DNA of 64,000 bases from Halicephalobus mephisto (Eukaryota > Nematoda > Chromadorea > Rhabditida > Panagrolaimidae). A program made the translations under genes and the position numbers. Positions 36,328-48,586 of the stretch are shown here, one piece after another (within the stretch, counting starts at the first letter, position 1; every line of letters starts with the position of its first letter). Below the pieces are notes generated by a model. That model saw nothing but the letters and a program-made list of their open reading frames with translations, was not told where the DNA came from and searched no databases. The stretch spans positions 558,001-622,000 of the forward strand of contig SWDT01000001.1 in assembly GCA_009193035.1 (NCBI GenBank). Direction: 5' to 3'.

Positions 36328-38603
36328 CTATGCTTTCACTAGTTCACCAATAGCTTCGATTTTCAGTCCTAAGATTATTTCGTCAATTGAGAATCTGTAT
36401 TTTTTCGTAATCTTAGACTTCATCTCCAGTTTCGAGCTTTCCATGAACTCAATATTGTCCATTCCCATCCTAAGAAAAACAGCGCCATCGTTGTCTTTTG
36501 GATCTTCGTCCTACTAGTTTATGTGTCTCGCTTTATTTAAAAACTTTGAATTCATAAAAACCATGAATTACAATTTGATTTTTTCATTGGTTGTCCCTGG
36601 GCTGTGATCGATATTAATTTGAGTTGTCCCACCGCTCGATGTCATTCTTTGTTCCTTGAAGATTTTGTAAGCTTGTTGATTAATCTCTTTGAACGACAAT
36701 GGAGGTGGAATATGAGCTGTCTGAGCTGCTGTAGGTTTGATTTCAATTTCGAACTAAAACCAAATTTACATATACGTCAGCAATGATTAAACGAACCGGC
36801 TTTTGTTTGTCGTTTCCATTTGGCTGGAGGTAGCTGGAAACGTTGGACCCAATGTTGGAAATATGATAATCAGCAGCGGTGGTCCGTTTGTGGAGCAGGG
36901 CTCGACCAAGACCAAGAATCAGAAGTTGGCCAATGGGGGCAGTAATCAGGATACTCAGGATGCACGTCTGGAGGATCAGGTCAGCAGAATCGGAATATTC
37001 AGTATATCGAAGACAGTAACTGGCCAACGATGGCGCTAAAGCTGCCTGCACTGTTGCTTTTGGGGAGAAACAAACCGCTATAAATCCTTGTTCTTGGATA
37101 TCGAGACTTGTACAGAACGAAATTACGAAAGCAGATACTGCTCGGAAAAAAAGACCTAAAATGAATTCATTGGGATGAAAACAAATTTCGAAACTTGCCA
37201 ATAACAAGAATAGACATAGCGTTCGCAAACAGCTCCCAGGTAATTACAGAGAAGTCAAATAGCAATCCAATCAAGGCAAATAATAGTGGCTGGAAGAAAA
37301 AGACCCACATGATTCTGAATCCACGTTCTTCGGGTTTTGTCTACAATCTTTGAGTTTTTAAATCAATGAATATCAGTACTTACTCGTTTAGGATTGTCAT
37401 ATTTCCAGCGCATTGTAGCGACGATACACATAAGGAAAACTATAACCGGCCCTGCAATGTAACACTGAATTGCTCGAGTACCGTAATACAGGGCCAATGA
37501 CATGGAGATGGTCATTGCTGCTCTTGAAAAGTGAAGAAATCCGGCATCTTTCTGAGGCAGTGATCTTAGAGCTAACCCCGTTAACAGTCCAATTATTCCT
37601 GACATCAATACTTCTACAAGGATTCGAGGGATAGTATAGTCCAGTTGTCCGGCATTTGTTGTGTTTAGAGTTGTAGCCAAGACTATGTAAAATACAGTAA
37701 TACAGTACAAATTGTCGATAGTTGCACTTGTCATGATTACTGTTGGGATCCCTTTATCTGTGCCTCTCTCTTCCTTTTGCAATCTGATCATTGTGGGAAT
37801 AGTAATAGCAGGAGAAGTGGAGGCCAAAATGTAGCCGAAGGCAATAGCGATAGGCACGGGCACATTGTAGAGGAAATGGGAAAATAGAGTTATCGCAAGT
37901 ACTTCTATTGTTGCTGATCCGAAGCTAAGCATTGAACACATGTACTGAAAGTTGAGCAATTATGAAATTATCAAAGTGTACAGCCTTACAAGTGAATTTC
38001 TCAGTATTTCGGGATCAATGCCGATTCCAGCCCGAATCAAAATCAACACAAAAGCCAGATGCCTTATGGTTTCCTTCATGAATGTGTTAATAATCAGAAA
38101 ATTCCTCATTCCAGGCACGTTGCCGAATAGTATTCCAGCAATCAACATACCTGAAATCGTGAAATTAACCCAGAGGAATCATTCACTTTCCAATTACCAA
38201 GTAGTGAGGGAAGGAAAGCGTAGCTGATAATTTTCCCAAAAGACAGCGCCATTATCCATAGGAAAAAGAACGATACAAAAGTGAGGATATAGTCTTCCTC
38301 GTAAGACGGAGAGACTTCAAGCGGGGGTGATTCAGTGGCTTCATCAACGTAGTCCATGAATTCTGTGTCATAATATGGTCGCTCATCATAGAAGTTCGTT
38401 GCGTTTCTGATTTCGAGTGGGTCTATTAGTTTCCGACGGAACAATGCAATTATTGTGATGTAAATGCACACAAAGGCAACAAGGCTTGTTAGAATCACAT
38501 TTGTCTGAAACCTTGATGGATTTAAGTTGTGAAAGAAAACAAACTTGTCGGTGTTTGAAAACGAGCTGGAAGATTCGTTTGGAATGTTCACGAATCTGGG
38601 CAT
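36328..38603 (-). CDS. SLC9B/NHA-type sodium-proton antiporter-like protein
   Basis: About seven exons. The ATG at 38603 begins MPRFVNIPNE. About twelve membrane segments are visible, among them AFGYILASTSPAITIPTMI, SATIDNLYCITVFYIVL, PLLFALIGLLFDFSVI, GLFFRAVSAFVISF, SPKATVQAALAPSL and LSILITAPIGQLL. The SPxxxxPxM, PKATVQAA and SILITAPIG signatures match NHA2/SLC9B antiporters, which exchange Na+ or Li+ for H+. At the ion-binding site, where NHA2 has two Asp in a row (FDDILAIT), this protein reads IDNLYCIT, so the second Asp is Asn. The C-terminal tail is spliced through a phase-2 intron (GTAATT...TTCTTAG) into GMDNIEFMESSKLEM and ends KIEAIGELVKA. The intron before FEIEIKPTAAQ uses GTTCGT and is the least certain junction. 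Confidence 0.85.
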
Positions 38604-40121
38604 CCATATCGCAGGTTTAAACTAGTCACCCAGGAAAACAATATTTGGCACTGAATTGTACTGGTTGTTATGTTCCGATAGACCTCATCAACAAGTCAAC
38701 GATCGATTCCGGCGTCTCGATCAGTTTGCATAATCTCCAATAGTCTCTGACTTTGATTTCACTACTATTTTAATCCTTCGCTTGTTTCAAAACGGTTGTA
38801 CAGGAAGGAACAAAACTGATTGCTTATTTGCATTCAATGAAAATTAGTTTTATAAACTCATTATCTGAGCTTCATCGCGCGCCGTCTTGGATGCAGTTAT
38901 TCAAGCTCAGCGTAAGGATAACAAAGCGCCAAGGCCTATTAGCTTTTTAGCGGCCAAAGAGCGTAAGCTGGAGGCTATGCAGCTGGCTCAAAGCAGTTTC
39001 ATGAGCCATGTCTTCTTCGTCTTCTCTCGTCCAGTCGTCACAAGTCAATTGGGCTTCAGTTTTTGGCAGCAGTGTCCCATTTTGAATTTTTTTATTTTCC
39101 CTTTTTGTTTCTTTCCGTAATTTGGTTCTTCTCTTGGGTCCTCAATTAAAATAAGTCTATCTAATCCTATTTTTGCGACATGCCATGTTTAGGAAAGTTG
39201 TCTACTTCCATGTGTGATATTATCTATTTCGAAACTTTGAAACACCCAAGGGTGCATTCTTTCGTCTTGACTGACATTACTCATCAATCAGGTCACTTGA
39301 AATCTGTTTTCCTCTCAAATGAACCGCAATCGGAGCAATTTCAAAGTGGAAATACCTTTCTAGACAATTGAATTATTTTGATAACTGTGAAGGGATTTGT
39401 CTTCCCCACTAATGCTGATCCGCTTTCATTCACTATAATTGTTGAGTCCACATCGTAAACACCGACAAAAAAGGAATTGCTCCAGACTCACATGTGTTTT
39501 ATAAAGGCTCGGCTTACTCGTTTGTGTTGTCCATTCCTACGTACACCTTTTATTCCTTCTTGCCCATGGCAACAGAGGAAAAAGCGAGCCGACGGCTACC
39601 TTGCATTTCGTCGCATCTTGCGAGTTAATACGAAGGAATTTCTCAAATTGGCTTCAACTAAAAAAGTTCGTGTTTTATTCCCTTCACTTGAGAAACATAG
39701 ATGTTGTTAGAATGAACCACCTTAAGTTTTCCCTTAAAATTATAACTATTATGCCGATTTCCTTCTTGTCAACAGACCAAATTGATCAGTCTTCTAAAGA
39801 ATGGAAAATGCATGCAATGGTGTACATCAATTCGTGATCCTATAAAGAAACTTAAGGTAGTCTATAATAGTATCCTCCATAGCTCTAACAGGTTCTTTTC
39901 ACACGTGACAAACAATTCATCGGAATAACGTTGTTTCCCTCTTGCGCGGTTGCGTTTTCTCTTTTTTGAGTCATCTCCAGAACCAGACTGGATTTTATGT
40001 TTTTTTCGAATTTTATTTATACAAGACAATTGAATGATTTAAACAGTGGGAATCAGTCGTTTTTTTAAAAAACCATGTTTTTCTTGCGTTGAATTGATTC
40101 CACCTTTATTTCAGATCCATT
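38604..40121. other. Divergent promoter interval of antiporter and SAXO genes
   Basis: No credible exon. A TTG-initiated frame at 38887-39120 has fairly coding-like composition but no homology and no clear splice continuation. At 39560-39573 the sequence TTGCCCATGGCAAC matches the RFX X-box consensus at 12 of 14 positions. Confidence 0.4.
39560..39573 (+). promoter_or_regulatory. Weak X-box-like site upstream of SAXO gene
   Basis: TTGCCCATGGCAAC matches RYYNYYWWRRNRAC except at positions 1 and 3. It lies 549 nt before the SAXO start. RFX factors drive ciliary genes through such sites, but the distance is larger than usual and the match is imperfect. Confidence 0.3.
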
Positions 40122-43100
40122 ATGCCTCATGGACCACAGTGTATTTGTCAAATCTGTACCTGTGGGTAGGGATTTCCTGGTCTGCTTCCGTATTCATTTA
40201 TAAATCCATTTTAGGAGACATAAATGTCCGTTCAATGCCAACACGAGTTCTCTTCAATTGGGCTCGGGAAACGAGGGAGACTTCCACAGAAAGGTGAGTG
40301 TCTACCTTTACTTTTTCAATTCTTAATGCATTGAGATTTTCAGGAATATGCCACAGTTGGAGGTCCTGGTGAACGTGCGCGACCAGTAAAGCACCAAGGA
40401 CAACTTTCTGTTAACAACTTCGGTGTAAGTTTACTTTTTGCCTTGGCGTAACCCAGGGTAACAAAAATGTTAACAAGTGAACCCTCTATCTCGAGGGCAT
40501 ACACTTTTAAATCCTCTTATTGCTTTTGTGGCTATGATTTAATTTCAAGGTAGATGACCGCGGAAGCGGTAAACTCCCCACCATCTCAGTTACTAAAACC
40601 GAAAACCCTACCGTTGACGTGAAGAACCGCTTCATCACTTCTGCTGCCCTCAAAAAGCGGGGCCAACAGTCTCAAGTATGGTTAAACGAAGAGTTACTTT
40701 TATTGATTATTCCTTACCAAAACAGATTTTCTTCGACGGAAACGAAAGTAATGGCATGCAAAGCAGTTACTCCAATGCGAACCAGTCTGTGAACAGAGCG
40801 GGGATTCTCAAAACTCAGCCCATTAAACCAAAACCGAATTCTGATATATTCCCCTCTAATGGCCAACGAGATATTTCGTCGACGAGTCAACAAGAATATT
40901 CTGCCAAGAAAGGAGACAGATTCCAAACCAGTCGTCCAAGAACTTCAGATTTGTGGAAGGTGTTGTGTTTGTCGCTTTCGTTAAGCTATCCCTTTCTTTT
41001 TATTTTATAAACAATAATTTTTGTTATTCAGACAAACGGAGGTACTACCGGAGTATCCACAACAAGAGAGGAATACGGCCAGAAGACTGGAGAACGTTAC
41101 GAAGTTAGAAAGCCTAAGGATTCGGATGTACTCAAGGGAGACGGTAAATTTGATACTCAGACCGTCAAATCTGCAGAATTTAGTCCGAAAAGAGGAGATC
41201 GATATGAGATGCAAAAGCGAGAAGCTTCTGACATTTGGAAAAATGAAGGAACAATGGATTCAATGTCGGTCAATAGACAGGATTACTCTCACAAGAAAGG
41301 TGAGAGATATGAAGTTGTGAAGCCTCAAGATTCTGATGTTTTCCATGGAGAAGGTTCATTTACGCGAGAAACAAGTAACATGAGTGATTTCCAAGCCAGA
41401 GTTGGAGAGAGGTATGAAGTTAAAAAACCACAGAGCTCTGATATATGGAAAGTAAGTTAATTTTTTAAATAATTCTTGGTAACCTTGACTTTCTAGAACT
41501 CAGACAAGATGGACTCTTCAACTGTAAACAGAAATGAATATAAACATACAAAAGGAGAGCGCTATGAAACCCGTAAACCTACAGATTCTAATATTTTAAA
41601 AGGAGATGGCTCCTTTACGACGGAAACCATTACAAAGAAGGAATTCCAACCCAAAGTGGGAGAACGTTATGGCATCAAAAAACACGACAATAGTGAACAC
41701 TGGAAAAGAGATGGGGCCATTGATTCGACCACAGTAAACCGAAGCGAGTATGCGGCCAAAAAAGGCGAAAGATTTGATGTTAAGAAACATCAGGATTCTA
41801 ACATTCTCCGTGGTGATGGAGGCTTCACAGCAGAAACCAGTACTCGTCAAGATTACTCCGAAAAGAAGGGAGAAAGATATGAGGTTAACCGACGAGGAAG
41901 TTCGGATATTTGGAAGAATAAGAGTCCTATTGAAGGAACAACAGTAACAAAACAAGAATATTCAACAAAGAAAGGTGAACGATATGAAGCTAAGAGACCT
42001 CCAAGTAGTGATCAATGGAAGCAAAAGGGAGAAATGGAGAAAGAATCAGTTAACAGGAGTGAATATAAACATGCAAAGGGGGAGCGGTATGAAGCTGTGA
42101 AACCTAAAGATTCCGGAATCTTAAAGGGAGACGGGCTATTCAATGCTTCCAGTATTACTGCTGAGGAATATAAAGCTAAGACAGGAGAAAGATATGAACA
42201 GCAGAAGCCTAAAGATTCCGATTTATGGAAAACGAAGGCCGCAATGGATGGAACCTCCGTTAACAAAAGTGAGTACGTTGCTAAGCAGGGTGAACGTTAC
42301 GAAATAAAACGACCAAAAGACTCTGATGTTCTGAAAGGAGATGGGAGCTTTGTCGGAAATACCGTAAATTCTACAGAATATGGAGCTAAGTCAGGAGAAA
42401 GGTATGAGCCTGTTCGTCATGATGAAAGTGACATGTGGAAATCCAATAGTCAAATGGAAGGGACGACAGTTAATAAGAGTGAGTATGCAGCTAAGAGAGG
42501 AGAGAGATTTGAAGCTCAACGTCCTAAGGATTCTGATGTCCTTAAGGGAGATGGAAGTTTCATTGGTGATACAGTTCATGCTCTTGAGTATGGAGCCAAA
42601 TCTGGGGAAAGATATGAGCCTGTTCGTCATGGTGAAAGTGACATGTGGAAATCTAATGGGACAATGGACAGCACTTCTGTTAATAGGAGTGAGTACGCAG
42701 CCAAAAAAGGAGAAAGGTTCGAAGCTAGACGTCCTAAGGATTCTGATGTCCTAAAAGGAGATGGACTTTTTATCTCTGATACTCAGAATTCTGTCGAATT
42801 CCAACCCAAACATGGTGATCGTTATGATGTTGTCCATCATGGAGCTTCTGATATCTGGAAGAATGATGGGACCATTGATGGAACCAGTATAAATAGAGCA
42901 GAATATAATCAGAAAGTGGGAGAAAGATACGAGCTCCGTCGTCCACAAGACTCCGACATCTTACGAGGTGATGGCAGTTTCATGAGCGAAACTGTTAACA
43001 CACATGAATATTTCGCCAAGACTGGTGAGCGTTTTGATCCAAAGGTCCATGGAGCTAGTGACATTTGGGTACAAGAAGGAATTATGGACAGCACTTCCGT

Positions 43101-44437
43101 TAATAGGAGTGAATATGCAGCCAAAAAAGGAGAAAGGTTCGAAGCTAGACGTCCTAAGGATTCTGATGTCCTTAAGGGAGATGGAAGCTTCATGACAGAC
43201 ACTGTAAATTCTACAGAATATGGAATGAAGACAGGAGAAAGATATGAACCTGTTCGTCATGGTGAAAGTGACATGTGGAAATCTAATGGGACAATGGACA
43301 GCACTTCTGTTAATAGAAGTGAATATGCAGCTAAAAAAGGAGAAAGGTTCGAAGCTAGACGTCCTAAAGATTCTGATATCCTAAAAGGAGATGGAAGCTT
43401 TGCGACTGAAACTGAGAAACAACGAGAGTACGCTGCAAAGACTGGTGATCGTTATGAAATGACAAAAAGGGGAGAAAGCGATCATTGGAAACAAGATGGC
43501 AAAATGGATGGCACTACGGTCAACCGCAGTGAATATGGGGCAAAGAAGGGAGAGCGATATGAAATCAACAAAAATGCAAGAGATTCTAACGTTCTCAAAG
43601 GAGATGGCAAGTTTGAAGGAGAAACTGTTACCAGTCAAGAATTCAAAGCTAAGAACGGGGAGAGATATTCCACTGCGCGTCCACGAACATCGGACATTTG
43701 GAAAAATAATGGGAAAATTGAGAAATCCACTGTTCATCAGGACGAATTCACAGCCAAGAATCAACAACGACCGGAGAAAGTTAGACCAAGGGAGTCAAAT
43801 ATCCTCAAGGCCGAAGGGAAATTCGAAAATTCTTCTATAACTGCTTCTGATTTCACTGCCAAGACTGGAGAACGCTATAACCCGGTACTTCGAGAGTCTA
43901 GTGATCTCTGGAAGACAGATGGACATATGTCTACTCACACAACGACTCATGACGAGTTTACGGCGAAGAAGGGCGATCGGGCAAATGTTGTTCATCACAG
44001 ATCTGAAGCTAGTTTTGTTGGAAATGCAAAGCCAGAGTATGAAACCGTTACTCAGCACGATTATCACGCTACTCGTGGAGATAGATATAATGTAATCCGT
44101 CCTGAAGATTCTAATCTTTTTGATGACAGAAGTTTCGATGGCTACTCTGTTTACAAGGACAGTTTCAAAGAAGCCGTTGCAGAGAGACAGAAGGCAGTCA
44201 GACCTTCGACAGCTTTGAAGCTCGGTGGAAGCCGTGAACTTGTCACTGGATATCAAACTGTAGGTTGTCTTAAGAATATAACTGATGATCTTTTGGTTTT
44301 AGGAATATAAGAACAAAGTGGAGCCTTGCATTGCAGGAGAACTTGTTGATTCTGTCAAGAAGAACCATCCTCCTACAGAACATTTTGAATTCCATGATGT
44401 TAACAGCGGTCATCATTTTTATAAACAAAAGAATTAG
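40122..44437 (+). CDS. SAXO-family (stabilizer of axonemal microtubules) protein, expanded repeat form
   Basis: Eight exons, about 1,290 residues. The start MPHGPQCICQICTCGRHKCP carries the CxCxxCxCGRHxC element that opens SAXO1/SAXO2 proteins. From about 40880 to 44200 some 30 modules of about 36 residues follow, alternating two half-units: SDIWK-x-x-G-x-MD-x-T-x-VNRSEYAAKKGERFEA and RPKDSD(V/I)LKGDGSF-x-x-(E/D)T-x-x-x-EY. This is the SAXO Mn-motif pattern that binds and stabilises microtubules in axonemes and centrioles. Several introns fall at phase 0 between modules (near 40960, 41455 and 44262). Some modules are nearly identical in DNA. Human members have about a third as many motifs. 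The C-terminus ends GHHFYKQKN. Nematodes lack motile cilia, so a role on sensory cilia or other stable microtubules is inferred. Confidence 0.88.
40880..44200 (+). repeat. Coding tandem repeats of the SAXO gene
   Basis: The period is about 108 bp per module, or about 216-220 bp for the alternating pair. Copies near 42655-42765, 43080-43195 and 43285-43395 are almost identical over about 110 bp, while the flanking modules are clearly diverged, which shows recent local duplication or conversion. Confidence 0.9.
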
Positions 44438-45751
44438 TTTAGTCATTTAGCTTCAGTTCTATTGCATGAATAAATGGATTTGGTTTTTATAAAAAAATGA
44501 ATACCAAAAATTGAGATTGATGAATTGGATTTCTGGTTTCTCTGGAAGAACTTAAGAAATTCACAAAGAAAACTGTTTTCATTTCTTCTAAACAGTTAAA
44601 ATTTGAACCTTTGATATTGAATCCTGTAAGTGAATGCGTGATCTGAGAAGACAGATTTAGAATGTCATGTTCTTTGATGAAGGAATAATTGAACTGACAT
44701 AGGGCAAAAAATTTGAAGTATATTTTCTAATTCCTAACTTATATTTTAAGTTACTTTGAGGACTGACTCGCAAGATATACATTTGTATATCAAGAATTAC
44801 CCAGTTTTTGATATCAATTATCTGTTTGATCAATTCTATTTTTGTCTTCCTCGATACGTTTATTTGTTTTACTTAGAATATCTTTTGATAATTATGAAAC
44901 GACTCTAGTCAGATATGCTATTGACAGCATCTTCATACTGAGAAGGATATAATAATTTTAGTGTTTTCCAATTTTGAAGAAAGTTGCTGTGAATTCATGT
45001 CTATTACCTTAGTATACAGTTTGAATTTAGATTTTACTCAAAAAATTGGACAATGTGGAAAATCCCCATAGTTTCCACTTCCTTTATAACTTTTTTAAAT
45101 AATTTGATAATAAAAGCCGGTAATATTAATTTTCGACAATTTTTTGTAAATTTATTTATTCTGGGAAGTAGAAATTCTCAGAAAATAGACTTTATCCCAG
45201 ATAAAAGAATTGTTTGCAGTAAACAATAGATTACATACCATTTTTAAGCTTCTTTGTTTCTAAATAGTGTTCTTTCAAAAAAGCCAAAAAACTTTTTATT
45301 TCAGAATTCCTAATTAAAACGGGGTTAGCTCTCAAAAGTTTATCAATCTTTCAAAAAATTTTTGTAGTTTAAATGAACATTTCTGCTTTTTTGCTCCACA
45401 AAAGTAAAAGATCATTATTGCTGGAAAATTTTCTTTTGTTAATTTTTTTGAAGATAATGTATGGAAAAGAACAAAGACCCACCCATACAAAGATCTATAC
45501 AAAATCTGATACATCATCTCGTTGGATGAAACCTGAGAAAGTTTTCCCGATGATTCAGATAAAGAGAATCTTGTTTCCTGTGTTTTAACTGTAGATAACG
45601 AGTAATTTGGAATTGACTTAAAGTAGGAGCTTATAATTATTACTTTGGTAAAAAGAAACTACCAAAGAGGAGAACCCGTTTAACTTGAACAATTTGAACC
45701 ATAATTTCCCAAACCATTAATTTCCTATTGGATGATTACGGTAATTTCAGG
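44438..45751. other. AT-rich intergenic region
   Basis: Holds the SAXO 3' flank (an AATAAA-like signal near 44470) and the DUF229 5' flank. Just before the DUF229 ATG there is a TTTCAG acceptor (45744-45751), so either a 5' exon or a trans-splice leader is attached here. Confidence 0.55.
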
Positions 45752-48586
45752 ATGCTGTTAACAACAAAAATAAAGAGATTCACTAGAAATTATCGATCTC
45801 TGATTATTATGAGTATTACTATGTTTTTTACTTTCTGTATTGTCATGAATTTCTCTGAAAATGATTTTTGGAAAAAACTGATGAAATTTTCTGTTATGAG
45901 AATATTAAGTGACAAATTCAGAAGTGCAGAGAATATTGTTTTAAATTATGATTCTGTGGTAAGTTGTGAATGTTGTTTTGCAAATTTCAGTGTATTATTG
46001 CTAAGGTAATATGGAATTTTATCAGATTAAATTTTTATGAATTACTCATATATGATCTCAGTTAATCAAGAAATCAGAGAATAATAAAAGTACTCATGTT
46101 CGTTTTATAAAAAAATAGAATATAAAAATATGTTAGTTTCTGATTCAATTTCATATATTCTCAATTTGATCTTTAAAAATTAATTTCAAGAAAATAACGA
46201 TAGTCAATATTAAGAATTGTTTTTTAAAATCCATCATTCCAGAAAGTTTCGTGCAAAATTCCGGAATTGGATCCGTTTAATCAAGACATTATGAAGTTTT
46301 TTAAGAAATTGGCACCTTTAGAATGTTACGAAAATAAAGACTGGATTTACGTCGACGAAGATTTTACTCTACAGTGGACAGATTTCGCTAAATCGTCAGT
46401 TTTTTAACTCATCTTTAGGAACTAACAATACTTAAAAATTACATCTCTTTCAGATCACAAAACATAACATTTTTGTCTTGTTCAATAATCTATGTTATTC
46501 GGAAAGACGAGAACTTTAATAATAAGAAAACTGTAATAAATATCGAAATCGGGACTTATAAAGTTGTAGAGGAGTTTTTCCAAGTTCACTGTTTCTCCAG
46601 CCCTTCGAATTCTTGGAAGAAACATTTTATGGTTTTGGTGCCTAAGATAAAGGAAAATACTATAGCCAATGAACTAAATGTTATATTGCTTGGGGCAGAT
46701 TCTGTTTCTCACATGGAATTTCTGAGATCTTTACCAAAAAGTTATATCTATTTGACCAAGGTTATGAAATCAGTCACGCTCAATGGTAGGATTATAATAA
46801 TTTTTAATAAGAACTCTATTCAAAGGGAAAATATTAGTTTCAAAAAGGGTTTGTTTCCGTTCGGAAATAACCTGAGTGAATTTTTCTTTTTTTACTAAAG
46901 CTATTTTTTCAGTTATATATTTTAGAATTAATGTTTTTAATTAAGGGTTTATATAAAAAATAATGGGATTTTACGAGAAATTTAATTGAATCAAAAAATC
47001 ATTGTATTTAGTAATTTCCAAACAGAGCTTGTACTTTATTTTCAAAGTAATTCGAAATTTATTTTCTCCTTTAAGGCTACAATATTGTTGGAGATGGAAC
47101 GCCTCAAGCATTCCTGCCCATCTTGACCGGCCAAACTGAAGTTGAGTTGCCTTTGACTAGAAAGAGATATAAAGAAGCAAATTTCGTTGACGTTTACCCG
47201 TTTATCTGGAACACCTTTTCCAAAAAGGGATACATAACAGGTTTCGGAGAAGATATGCCGGAAATAGGTAAAAGAAATTAATTTTTTATTATTTTAAGCC
47301 AGTTAAACTTCCAGATATGTTCACTTATCGGCTGAAAGGTTTTAAAGAGCGACCTACTGACCATTATCTGAGACCATTCATGCTGGAGTTGCTGAATCAT
47401 TTAGGCGATAAAAGCCGTGATTGCAATGGGGAAATTCCTACTGTAGAAGAATGGTTCAAGTATATCGAGGGTTTCTTGAAGAATTACAGAAATCAACCAG
47501 TGTTTGGATTGTTCCATCATGCACTTTTCACTCATGATGCTGAAAGGGGACAGTTGTTGGATGAATATTTGTACGATTTTTTGAAGAGAAACTATGAAGC
47601 AAATATGTTTGAAAATACTATAGTTTTTACGATGGCAGATCATGGAGCGAGATTCACGAAGCAGAGGGAAACTAGTCAAGGTTAACAAGTTTCTAAAAAC
47701 AAAAGAATATTGAATTCATTTAACAACTAATTTTTGGTTTGACGCTAAATAACTCTGAAATTTAACTAATTTAGTCGTGCAAGGAAAATTTATTCCTTTA
47801 TATCGATTATTTTGCATTCTTTAGTTAATTTTCTTTTCAGGGCAAATAGAAGAACGAATGCCATTTTTCTCCGTCTATCTTCCTCCTAAACTACGGTCTC
47901 ATCCTGCATTCAAGAACCTCAAAGTTAACGCAGATAGATTGACAACTCCATTCGATATTTATTCCACTTTCCTTGACATTCTGGATTTCGATAATATCCC
48001 AGAAGCAGATTTCACTGTTGCTCCAACACGTCCTCTCAAAAGATCTTTAAGTCTATTTCGTCCAATCCTTGATGATAGAACCTGTAAAGAAGCTCATATT
48101 GAACCTCACTGGTGTACTTGTGTCGAATGGAGGTCGATAATGGAAGATAACAACCTCAGATCTCTTAGAGAAGAGTTAGTCTTGAATACAATTAAAGTCT
48201 TTAACGGCTTTCTCGAAGAAGAGAAGGATCTCTGTGCAGAACTGAAGTTATTGAAAATCAACAAAGTGGAGAGACTGGCTCCAGATGAGGGGGTTTTAAA
48301 CTACAATGGTATCAAAGATCAAGATGGATTCGTACCAAAGTTTGAAGAAGCCAAGATTTTGAAGGACTTTGTTACTTATAGGCTGTTTTTCCAAACAGAA
48401 CCTGGCTTAGCGAAGTACGAAGTTACTGTAAAGTTCAACGAAGAAACAAAGGAATTAAAAATTGATAGACAAGCCATTTCTCACACCAATAAATATGGAA
48501 ATTTACCGCATTGTGTCATTGATAGAAATTACTTCTTGGGAAACTTTTGTGTTTGTAAAGATATAATTGGTTTGAAGTCAGGTTAA
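45752..48586 (+). CDS. DUF229 / alkaline-phosphatase-superfamily ectoenzyme-like protein
   Basis: About seven exons, roughly 690 residues. MLLTTKIKRFTRNYRS followed by a hydrophobic segment (LIIMSITMFFTFCIVMNF) indicates a type II membrane anchor. Then come CKIPELDPFNQDIMKF, VILLGADSVSHMEFLRSLPK, a NIVGDGTPQAFLPILTG block, VFGLFHHALFTHD, TIVFTMADHGARF and GQIEERMPFFSVYLPPKL. This is the DUF229 family, widespread and multicopy in nematodes and related to sulfatases and phosphodiesterases. GADSVS and ADHG with downstream His/Asp occupy the places of metal-binding and nucleophile residues, so the active site may be intact. The substrate is unknown. The last third (CKEAHIEPHWCTC to FCVCKD) is Cys-rich. 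One intron uses a CTTTAAG acceptor at 47071-47075. Confidence 0.88.

Noticed and set aside
38887..39120. 77-codon plus-strand frame with Lys/Arg/Ala-rich start
   Set aside because: TTG start, no donor at the right place and no homology; could be 5' UTR of the SAXO gene.
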